Shown: positions 1 through 5,439 of the stretch, piece by piece
Layout: each line of letters opens with the position of its first letter
Numbering within the stretch: position 1 is the first letter of the stretch
Assembly: GCA_964533865.1 (NCBI GenBank)
Contig: CAZHRC010000030.1
Coordinates: forward strand, 1 to 14,242
Source: CAZHRC01 sp964533865
GTDB taxonomy: Bacteria; Bacillota; Clostridia; Tissierellales; Peptoniphilaceae
Reading direction: 5' to 3'
Length of the DNA: 14,242 bases
Program-made: the position numbers and the translations under genes
The notes under the pieces: model-generated
The model's input: the letters and a program-made list of their open reading frames with translations, nothing else
Told to the model about the DNA's origin: nothing
Database searches by the model: none

Positions 1-341
1 GAATTTGAATAATACAAAACAATAACCAAGACAATAAACACCCCGAAAAGTAGACGCATAAAAGGCGGCTGGCTTTTCGGGGTGTTGGTTATCGCTGGAG
101 CAATTGTATTATTGGGGTTTAGCTGATAGAATTGTGATAGAGGGAGATCAACTCTTCTAAATAGTTTGAAATCTGTAGAGTCGTAGTCAAAGAATACGAA
201 AAAACAATGGGCTGACCGTCTAGTTACGATACTGAATGGGATACACATAAATACATGAGTAAGTTGATAAGAGATAGCGTTCCGATGAAGATAATGTGAA
301 AAAACAAGGGAGAAAGCATGGCAAATAAACTGGTATGGCAA
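1..341. other. Gene-free left edge
   Basis: I find no convincing gene here. A frame open from 13 to 126 encodes a basic stretch followed by a hydrophobic segment (GWLFGVLVIAGAIVLLGFS) and ends in TGA, which looks like the tail of a small membrane protein. It has no usable start codon and an in-frame TAA at 10-12, so it is at best a decayed remnant. Near the right end a start with a fair ribosome binding site (GGGAG at 309-313, ATG at 318) reads only eight codons before the IS256-like element begins at 342. The 14-bp inverted repeat at 37-86 is listed separately. Confidence 0.4.
37..86. repeat. 14-bp perfect inverted repeat (hairpin)
   Basis: The arm AACACCCCGAAAAG (37-50) is perfectly complementary to CTTTTCGGGGTGTT (73-86), with a 22-nt loop. 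No T-run follows on the plus strand, so it is not a classical intrinsic terminator in that direction. On the minus strand the stem is followed by a moderately T-rich stretch. An inner AAAAG (60-64) can pair with the same CTTTT (73-77) and so competes with the long stem. The role is unknown. Confidence 0.6.
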
Positions 342-449
342 GATAAAGTCCATATAATGGTGTAAATACCCTTAGGTATATCGTCACCGATCGATTTGTT
401 GTAGATTTATAGCCTGAGGGGGGGATAAGGAGCCACCCGTAGGGTTTAG

Positions 450-571
450 CCTTGTGGCAAGGTTCTGAAAATGATACACTAAGCCACCCGATGGCGAAGC
501 ACAATCGATTTGTTGTGAGTTTTTCGCCGTCGGGAAATCTTCCCAATCATTTTCAGGTTCTTGGTACAAGG
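450..571. repeat. 122-nt multi-segment imperfect palindrome
   Basis: Five collinear complementary segments nest into one long hairpin: 450-455 with 566-571, 458-461 with 560-563, 465-475 with 546-556 (CTGAAAATGAT with ATCATTTTCAG), 487-498 with 523-534 (CCCGATGGCGAA with TTCGCCGTCGGG, one G-T pair) and 500-504 with 513-517. That gives about 38 base pairs separated by small internal loops. The apical segment ATCGATTTGTTGT (504-516) also occurs as a direct repeat at 390-402. AGCCACCCG occurs at 431 and 482, and AGCCACCG at 591. The palindrome fills the middle of the IS256-like element and encodes no convincing protein on either strand. Confidence 0.7.
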
Positions 572-639
572 TTGGCGGATGTTTGCCAAAAGCCACCGCT
601 GATCATTTCGATATCTCGTGTAAAATGGCGTTGAGCCAT
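553..639 (-). pseudogene. Possible IS256-family transposase N-terminal fragment
   Basis: On the minus strand an excellent ribosome binding site (AGGAGGT, complement of 647-653) lies 7 nt from an ATG at 639. The frame reads MAQRHFTRDIEMI and then 15 further residues that match nothing I know, ending in TGA at 553-555. The first residues resemble the starts of IS256/mutator-type transposases (IS256 itself begins roughly MTQ.HFT). The fragment sits inside the right end of the element, where the transposase start would be expected. The rest of the gene is absent and appears to be replaced by the long palindrome. The family assignment rests on a very short match plus position. Confidence 0.4.
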
Positions 640-814
640 TTCATATACCTCCTGGTTGGTTTTGTGGTGAAACTCTTATACAAAAAGGTTGGAATGGTTC
701 ATTTTTTATGCCAATTAACTTACACCGTTATATGGGTTTCATCACTCCAGACGCTATCTATAGGGACAATGAATTTCTTAATTTTCTGTGAAGTACCTAG
801 AATAGGAGGGCAAG

Positions 815-1123
815 ATGAAGAAGGAAATATTATCCTTTGTTGATCAGTTTAATTTGAAGCAAAGATCGCTTGTAGCATCTGAACGGCTTCTAATGGATTG
901 GAAGCGCGAAGCTCCTGATTCTTACGTTGAGGTTTTTGATTCTCTTCAATATCCCGAAGATCGTTCATCTTTGTACATAAAAGCTATCGCGTATCAAATA
1001 GAAGTGGATCGGGACGATATGATAAGGTACAAGTTTATTATCGGAATGAAAGATCATCCGAACTATATCTGCGTTTATTTTTTGGAAAATGGTGAGCTGG
1101 ATGATGCATTTTATTCAAGTTAA
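815..1123 (+). CDS. Small acidic protein, unrecognised
   Basis: This 102-residue protein starts at ATG 815 with AGGAGGG (804-810) just upstream and ends at TAA. It is soluble with no signal peptide or membrane segment. The N-terminal half is charged and helical-looking, and the C-terminal half alternates hydrophobic residues as beta strands do (RYKFIIGMKDHPNYICVYFL), with an acidic tail (ENGELDDAFYSS). I do not recognise the family. The size, acidity and position between mobile-element remnants are like those of immunity proteins of polymorphic toxins, but no toxin gene is adjacent, so that is only a possibility. It lies between two IS256-like ends, at 743 and 1155. Confidence 0.65.
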   Translation: MKKEILSFVDQFNLKQRSLVASERLLMDWKREAPDSYVEVFDSLQYPEDRSSLYIKAIAYQIEVDRDDMIRYKFIIGMKDHPNYICVYFLENGELDDAFYSS

Positions 1124-1154
1124 GTATGGTGTATTTCAAATCGAGAGCAATGAA

Positions 1155-1182
1155 GATAAACCCATATAATAGCGTAAAGGGA
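1155..1182 (+). repeat. Solitary IS256-like terminal repeat
   Basis: The sequence beginning GATAAACCCATATAATAG at 1155 and continuing CGTAAAGG matches the two ends of the 342-743 element with a one-base deletion and a few substitutions. It reads in the same direction as the end at 342, so the rest of its element would extend rightwards. No clear partner is visible; a weakly similar inverted sequence lies around 1316-1337. It may mark a second, more decayed copy. Confidence 0.45.
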
Positions 1183-1240
1183 AAAAGCAAATCATCACGC
1201 ACACTTTCGACATAATAGTACACGACAATACGAACCCAGA

Positions 1241-1297
1241 AAATAGCACCTAAAAGGTAAACGAGAAATTAGCGATTTGCTATTTGAGGTGCTATTT
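1241..1297. repeat. 11-bp perfect inverted repeat with internal direct repeat
   Basis: AAATAGCACCT (1241-1251) is the exact complement of AGGTGCTATTT (1287-1297), with a 35-nt loop. The right arm is partly duplicated: GCTATTTGA occurs at 1279-1287 and again at 1291-1299, so an alternative smaller hairpin (AAATTAGC around 1267-1274 with GCTATTT at 1279-1285) can form. There is no T-run. The gene-free stretch 1124-1443 holds this structure, the solitary IS256-like end at 1155 and the promoter at 1296; I see nothing else in it. Confidence 0.6.
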
Positions 1298-1324
1298 GAA
1301 CGGAGTTTGAGAAAACGTTATACT
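1296..1324 (+). promoter_or_regulatory. Candidate sigma-A promoter upstream of alkD remnant
   Basis: TTGAAC (1296-1301) and TATACT (1319-1324) are separated by exactly 17 nt, close to the TTGACA/TATAAT consensus. The -35 hexamer overlaps the right arm of the inverted repeat at 1287-1297. Transcription would start near 1331 and run about 110 nt before the alkD start at 1444. Confidence 0.5.
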
Positions 1325-1443
1325 AGAATTGATAGACAGGATACGTAGGCGGAAAATTCACATGAAATCAGGATAGGTATGGTCAAGAAGTTGATTTGGT
1401 CCAGTAGGCTACTGGCGTGTGATTGAATAGTGGAGGTGATTAC

Positions 1444-2106
1444 TTGGAACTCACAAACGAGCGATGGGATCGGGATGATGTTTTGGAGTTTCAACACATC
1501 TTGAAAACTTTTGAGAATCCATTGAAAAGAGAATGGTCTAATAATATACTCAAGACGGATCTGCCAGTGTTAGGTATGACAACGGCGACGATGAAAGATA
1601 TTGTAAAGAAAATAGCCGAAGGGGATTATTAGTCGTTTTTGGATCTTATGATATGGGAGTATTAGGAGAACATTGTGATAAAGGGTTGGCTAATTTCCAA
1701 GATCGAGGATTTTGATACCCATAAACCATATTCGGATCGGTATAGTTCGAAAGCAGATAACTGGGCGACCTGCGATTTGCTTACCTTCAACATTAAAGAC
1801 AATGCGGAAAAATACTATAACCTAGCATTGACATATCGTCAAAGTGAATTGCCTTTTAGAAGAAGAATCGGTATGTATATGCTACTTCGCTGTATCGCCG
1901 ATGGCGCGAATATCGACGAGATATTTGATTTGCTCGACGATTTTGAAAATGAAGGCCATTATGATGTCAATATACTGAACAGTTGGTTATTATGTGAATG
2001 CTTTATAAAACAGAGAGAAAAAACCTTGAGGTATCTCGAGAAAACACACTCAATAAATTCACGATCAATAAAGGGATTCAAAAATGCAGGGAAAGTAGAA
2101 GGGTGA
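1444..2106 (+). pseudogene. AlkD-like DNA alkylation repair protein, two in-frame TAG stops
   Basis: AlkD-family proteins are HEAT-repeat DNA glycosylases that remove cationic alkylated bases. The frame opens at TTG 1444 behind a near-perfect GGAGGTGAT (1432-1440) and would give about 220 residues, close to family length. It is interrupted by TAG at 1630 and TAG at 1663, with no frameshift. Family features on both sides are intact: the N-terminal TDLPVLGMTTATMKDIVKK stretch (PVLG followed by a repeat helix), then KGWLISKIEDF, then DNWATCD, whose W-x3-D spacing matches the active-site Trp and Asp of characterised AlkD, then an RRRIGMYMLL helix and LLDDFENEGHYDVN. Single-base changes would explain both stops; the family often has Tyr-Tyr-Glu at the second site. 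The C-terminal part from GTG 1675 has its own AGGAG at 1664-1668, so it could be made separately. The gene ends in TGA at 2104-2106. Confidence 0.8.
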
Positions 2107-2309
2107 GCATAGTTGATAAAGACATGCTCCGAAGATTCAAGAAGTAGAATGATTGGATCATAAGTCGAATGACCAATAGGGCAGGTGAAGTTGTCTTTAT
2201 GCAATAGAAAAGTATTCAAACGGCTGTCTTCATGGCCTAAACCATGGTAATCAATGTCTACTATTTCAGTGGATAATCTTGTAATCTAACGTTTGCGGAG
2301 GGGATAAAA

Positions 2310-2921
2310 CTGACCGATCCTAAGAAAATCGAGAAATTTACGGAATTACTTGGAGGTGCAATCGAGTATTTATCCTCAAAGGCACTCGATGAAGAAAAAC
2401 ATAGTCCCGAAGAATATCAGAAAATACGTCAACTCAATAAGCGATGGGAACAGAAATTTGGAGAAGATTTTTCTAATATAGCTCAGAGTTTTTCAGATCC
2501 TGAACAACTTGAGGCGTTCAATAAACTGAAGGACGATCCTGAAGGGGTTCAAGTGATGTTGAATCAAAAGGGCATATTGAAAAATGAAGATGTATTAGCG
2601 CGGTGCGAGTTGTTGGTCAAAGAAAAAACGGGTGGATTTATTATCGGAGTGCTACTTATAGCGGTTGGATTATTGATATCCGTTCTTTCGATATTTAGCT
2701 TGTTTATGGGATTGGTCGGAGTTTTGTTTATTATCGCAGGCGCGATGATGTCGGTGATCCACTTAAATAAGGTGGAGCAGGTCAACAACCATGCGATCAA
2801 TTCAATCCAGGATGGAGATGATGTCAGAGCAAAGATACTTTTCGATGGACTAGTGGCCAAAGGCAAAGCAAATTCAAAGACATATCAACTCCTTGAATAT
2901 GTCAACAAAAGATTTGGTTAA
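2310..2921 (+). CDS. Two-helix membrane protein with CTG start, unrecognised
   Basis: The frame stays open upstream of the first ATG/GTG (2553) all the way to CTG 2310, which sits 6 nt after a strong GGAGGGG (2297-2303). The upstream codons encode a charged helical domain (TDPKKIEKFTELLGGAIEYL and onwards), so CTG is the likely start, giving 203 residues. The layout is a soluble, highly charged N-terminal part (about residues 1-108), two closely spaced hydrophobic helices (about 110-129 and 133-150, GVLLIAVGLLISVL and GLVGVLFIIAGAMM) and a soluble C-terminal tail of about 50 residues. I do not recognise the family. It converges with the minus-strand HicB-like gene across a 28-bp gap. A GTG start at 2553 would drop 81 residues and has no comparable ribosome binding site. 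Confidence 0.65.
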   Translation: MTDPKKIEKFTELLGGAIEYLSSKALDEEKHSPEEYQKIRQLNKRWEQKFGEDFSNIAQSFSDPEQLEAFNKLKDDPEGVQVMLNQKGILKNEDVLARCELLVKEKTGGFIIGVLLIAVGLLISVLSIFSLFMGLVGVLFIIAGAMMSVIHLNKVEQVNNHAINSIQDGDDVRAKILFDGLVAKGKANSKTYQLLEYVNKRFG

Positions 2922-2949
2922 ACCATTGGCCTAAAGGATATGAAGTCGT

Positions 2950-3504
2950 TTAGACAAGTGGGAAATACCCTCTGATCGTTGATAGATAAATTTCGACGAG
3001 AGAGGATTTCTGATGATCATCCAATTTAATGTCTATTAACTTTGTACGAGGGGGGAGCGGCTCCCCGTCTTGGAGCATGCTACCAACGATGATAGTTAAA
3101 AATTCTTTGGCGGTTTCCAATAAAGTGTCCTCGTTCGATGCTTGAGAATAGAGATCGAAATCCGGTAAATAGATACCGATGTCTTCTCCAGGGGCATATT
3201 CAAATACAACGGGATAAATATAGGAGTCATGATTTAAAAGGCTCAAATCCAGATTTTGATGCATATTAACCGAAATGATTGTTACGATGCTTTGATCATC
3301 TGTTTTGACATCGAAGGGATCGCTTGGGAGGGGTATGACCTCATCAAATTCGAGTAGCTCGAACAGGTGCAATTTTAGTACCGTTTTAGCATTTGTTATG
3401 ATTTCGTCAATTGTGTTTCCATCGGCGTTGCAACCGTCAATGTCGGGAAACTCACCCCGAAAGCCTGATTGAGCATGAATGATTAGCGGATAATGATAGA
3501 TCAA
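2950..3504 (-). CDS. Tandem HicB-like (type II antitoxin fold) protein
   Basis: This 184-residue protein starts at TTG 3504, 7 nt from AAAAGGAG on the minus strand. The first half (about 1-65: YHYPLIIHAQ, then EFPDIDGCNADGNTIDEII and a helix) is a textbook HicB partial RNase H fold, with the PD-x-GC motif followed by a G-x-T helix. The second half (about 92-180: YIYPVVFEYAPGEDIGIYLPD, then DTLLETAKEFL) repeats the pattern in diverged form. HicB normally neutralises the HicA mRNA interferase. No HicA-sized ORF lies immediately up- or downstream on this strand, and there is no obvious C-terminal DNA-binding HTH or ribbon-helix-helix. It may be an orphan antitoxin or have another role. The fold assignment is fairly secure; the function is not. 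Confidence 0.75.
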   Translation of the reverse strand: MIYHYPLIIHAQSGFRGEFPDIDGCNADGNTIDEIITNAKTVLKLHLFELLEFDEVIPLPSDPFDVKTDDQSIVTIISVNMHQNLDLSLLNHDSYIYPVVFEYAPGEDIGIYLPDFDLYSQASNEDTLLETAKEFLTIIVGSMLQDGEPLPPRTKLIDIKLDDHQKSSLVEIYLSTIRGYFPLV

Positions 3505-3740
3505 ATCGAATCTCCTTTTCTGGTTAGTAATTGGTGAACGGAAACGTACGATACTCCACTTTTGTATGAATCAATCATAATATATGCCCTGTCCCTTATT
3601 CAATCATCACGTCATGATATAAATGAAACGGCAAATGTGAGTAGGGCATTCAACGGAAGGTAAAAAAAAATAGGCCTTTGTGGTTAGTTTAAACGCGACA
3701 GAAATATGGTACACTCGAGGAAAGAATGGAGGTGCATTTT

Positions 3741-4289
3741 GTGAATCGAACTTATATCAATGTGTATTACAAACAAACGATGGAAAAGAAACGACGAAGG
3801 AATCTTAGGGTAGGATTAGGTTTTGCGATTTTCTTTGGACTTGGCATCCTCATGGCAGTAACAGATCCCTCGGCAGAGTTGAAAAAACATCTTTTGATCT
3901 ATATTGGTTGCTTCGCTCTGTCCCTGATACCCCTTTATCTTGCCTTTACCAAAAGTCAAAAACTGGGGTCAATCAACCGATACGATGCCATTTTCCTTCA
4001 CGATCGGGATGGTTTCGTAAGTACTTATGAACTGGCGCAACAGCTGGGAAAAGAAGAAAGTGTTATTCTTCAAGAACTTGAAAAATACTATCGCGAGGGG
4101 ATTTTTGTCGATTCAACCTTATATCGAGAAGGCAGACCGGGTGTTCAGCTGGGAGATCTCGTTCATGTTGACAAGGATCAGGGATTTATCAATGTGGTCT
4201 GCGGTGCCTGTGGTGCAACCAATCGCGTTCAAGTGAATGCCGTTTCCGAATGCTCTTATTGTGGCAGTCGGATTGTAGGGACGTTGTAA
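3741..4289 (+). CDS. Membrane protein with C-terminal zinc ribbon
   Basis: I place the start at GTG 3741, 6 nt after GGAGGTG (3728-3734). An in-frame ATG at 3726 overlaps that binding site and is unlikely to be used. The 182-residue product begins with a short basic segment, then two membrane helices (about 23-41 and 50-69), then a cytoplasmic stretch (about 79-130) with the pattern of a winged-helix domain (DRDGFVSTYELAQQLG, EESVILQELEKYYREG), and ends in a zinc ribbon with C154-x2-C157 and C171-x2-C174. A membrane-anchored winged helix plus zinc ribbon suggests a sensory, regulatory or scaffold role. I do not recognise a named family. It looks monocistronic. Confidence 0.75.
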   Translation: MNRTYINVYYKQTMEKKRRRNLRVGLGFAIFFGLGILMAVTDPSAELKKHLLIYIGCFALSLIPLYLAFTKSQKLGSINRYDAIFLHDRDGFVSTYELAQQLGKEESVILQELEKYYREGIFVDSTLYREGRPGVQLGDLVHVDKDQGFINVVCGACGATNRVQVNAVSECSYCGSRIVGTL

Positions 4290-4482
4290 GGGATCACGGA
4301 AAAAGCGACTACTTTTCGAGGGTTCGGCAGGGATAACCAATAGTTGGCGACACTGAATTAAAATGACGCGATAAAAACACGATGGCTTGGAAAGAGCTGC
4401 TTAAACCCCAAAATAGATCGCGTCGAAGAGAAGCGAGTCAAAAATACTTTTTAACTATTAGGCATTAATTCACAACCATAAG

Positions 4483-4515
4483 CACGCAGAGATACCTTTG
4501 CTGTATCTCTGCGTG
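4483..4515. terminator. Strong hairpin downstream of the SDR gene, possible terminator
   Basis: CACGCAGAGATAC (4483-4495) and GTATCTCTGCGTG (4503-4515) form a perfect 13-bp stem with a 7-nt loop. It lies 36 bp beyond the stop of the minus-strand dehydrogenase gene and about 190 bp past the end of the plus-strand zinc-ribbon gene, where a convergent terminator would be expected. Neither side has a clean T-run, so intrinsic termination is uncertain. The rest of 4290-4551 shows no gene. Confidence 0.5.
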
Positions 4516-4551
4516 GTATGAAACTGGCTTTTCACGATAGCTTTATCATCG

Positions 4552-5319
4552 CTAGACCAAAGTCCAACCGCCATCGACAAAGAGAATTTGTCCTGTTGTA
4601 TAGCTTGATGCATCCGATGCAAAGTAGAGAAGGGCGCCGTTGAGTTCGCCTTCATTGCCGATGCGGCCCATCGGGCAATGGGATTGGAGTTGGCCTTTGA
4701 AGTAATCCGTTGCGATGTATTCCCTGTCGATATCGGTCAGGAAGAATCCGGGACCTATGCCGTTGACTGTGATCCCATGTGGGGCCCACTCAGCGGCTAA
4801 AGCTTTGACGAGCATAATATCGCCACCCTTAGAAGAGCTATAAGGTGCACCGGCAATGCCCATATTCACTCGGATCCCTTGCATGGAGACGGTATTGATG
4901 ATTTTCCCATAGCCCTGTTTGATCATATGCTTACCGGCTTCGCGAGAAGCGAGGAAGTGGCCGGTTTGGTTGACCGCGATCACACTATCCCAAATTTCCT
5001 TAGTGGTATCTAGAATAGTTTCACCGCGTGCGACTCCCGCATTATTGACCAGGATATCGATTCTACCATAGTGGCTGACAACGGATTCCACCATATTAAT
5101 AATATCTTCTTCATGGGACAGATCGGCCTGTATTGGAAGACACTCCACGCCTTTTGACTTGAAGTCCTCCGCAAGGGCTTCCAGTCGGTCCAATCGGCGA
5201 GCTGCAATCGCAAGCTTTGCGCCTTGTTCGCCAAGTGCTTCAGCAAATTGTACGCCAAGCCCCGAAGAAGCACCTGTTACCAACGCTATCTTCCCAGTTA
5301 AATCAAATGGATTTTTCAT
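4552..5319 (-). CDS. Short-chain dehydrogenase/reductase, gluconate 5-dehydrogenase-like
   Basis: A cytoplasmic NAD(P)-dependent oxidoreductase of the classical SDR family, 255 residues. The start is ATG 5319, 7 nt from AGGTGG; an ATG at 5322 and a TTG at 5337 are alternatives. Visible motifs are the Rossmann glycine motif TGASSGLG (15-22), Asp66 of the ADL segment, NNAG (92-95), the catalytic Ser145, and Tyr160-x3-Lys164 (YSSSK). The C-terminal region is typical (GPGFFLTDI, then YTTGQILFVDGG). Arg41-Arg42 after the second strand suggests NADP(H) preference. The closest-looking subgroup is gluconate 5-dehydrogenase/KduD-type sugar-acid reductases, but the substrate cannot be read from sequence. 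It is divergent from the LysR-type gene, its likely regulator. Confidence 0.9.
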   Translation of the reverse strand: MKNPFDLTGKIALVTGASSGLGVQFAEALGEQGAKLAIAARRLDRLEALAEDFKSKGVECLPIQADLSHEEDIINMVESVVSHYGRIDILVNNAGVARGETILDTTKEIWDSVIAVNQTGHFLASREAGKHMIKQGYGKIINTVSMQGIRVNMGIAGAPYSSSKGGDIMLVKALAAEWAPHGITVNGIGPGFFLTDIDREYIATDYFKGQLQSHCPMGRIGNEGELNGALLYFASDASSYTTGQILFVDGGWTLV

Positions 5320-5367
5320 CATCTTACCACCTTTCAAAGGATTAGAGTTTGTCGTGCACCGTTATAG

Positions 5368-5373
5368 TATAAT
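5368..5373 (+). promoter_or_regulatory. TATAAT -10 element in the divergent SDR/lysR intergenic region
   Basis: A perfect TATAAT lies about 70 bp before the LysR-type start. I see no good -35 at 16-18 nt spacing, as is common for activator-dependent promoters. A minus-strand promoter for the dehydrogenase must share the same 120-bp region, which is AT-rich around 5360-5395. Confidence 0.4.
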
Positions 5374-5396
5374 AAGGGTATTACAAAGTAAATAAT

Positions 5397-5430
5397 CCAA
5401 TAGTTGGAGGGCTTCAACTGTTGGTTGAAG
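5397..5430. repeat. Two dyads just upstream of the LysR-type gene
   Basis: CCAATAGTTGG (5397-5407) is a short palindrome with a 3-bp centre. Directly after it CTTCAAC (5412-5418) and GTTGAAG (5424-5430) form a 7-bp perfect inverted repeat around a 5-nt centre. The second repeat abuts the AGGGAG ribosome binding site (5431-5436). As DNA the pair could be a LysR-type operator, since an autoregulated divergent gene pair is the usual arrangement. As RNA the hairpin could affect access to the ribosome binding site. Confidence 0.45.
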
Positions 5431-5439
5431 AGGGAGATC

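Larger units (their letters stand above)
342..743. mobile_element. IS256-like miniature element (MITE or deletion derivative)
   Basis: The two ends form inward-facing inverted repeats of about 24 bp. The left end begins GATAAAGTCCATATAA at 342. The right end, read on the minus strand from 743, begins GATGAAACCCATATAA. Both continue with (T/C)GGTGTAA. By my alignment 20 of 24 positions agree and all four differences are transitions. The pattern resembles the IS256-family terminal repeat as I remember it. At 402 bp the element is far too short for a transposase of about 400 residues. It keeps a ribosome binding site and a short reading frame resembling a transposase N-terminus on the minus strand, starting 104 bp inside the right end. 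I see no target duplication (TATGGCAA on the left, ACTCCAGA on the right), so it is old, or the ends come from different events. Confidence 0.6.

Noticed and set aside
220..634. Several overlapping frames of 60-108 codons on both strands in the left region
   Set aside because: They lie across the palindromic element, have no good ribosome binding sites and low-complexity composition, and exist because the palindrome keeps several frames open.
318..791. A gene start (MANKLVWQ) interrupted by the miniature element and resuming at 744
   Set aside because: Joining the flanks gives only 23 codons and no target duplication is visible, so an interrupted gene cannot be supported.
583..843. An 86-codon plus-strand frame
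   Set aside because: It lacks a ribosome binding site, crosses the IS256-like right end and overlaps the well-supported gene at 815 in another frame.
1316..1337. Possible partner end for the solitary IS256-like repeat at 1155
   Set aside because: The similarity is too weak, and the sequence is better explained as the -10 region of the promoter at 1319-1324.
1444..2106. Stop-codon recoding (pyrrolysine or amber suppression) as the explanation for the alkD stops
   Set aside because: TAG is used as a normal terminator by csm2, adk, cdd and the dehydrogenase in this window, so general recoding is unlikely; pseudogenisation is simpler.
2114..2200. ATAAAGACA inverted repeat (2115-2123 and 2192-2200) as another IS end pair
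   Set aside because: Only 9 bp agree and the rest of the IS256-like motif is missing; it is probably chance.
3505..3740. A HicA toxin gene upstream of the HicB-like gene
   Set aside because: I found no frame of suitable length with a start and ribosome binding site on the minus strand.
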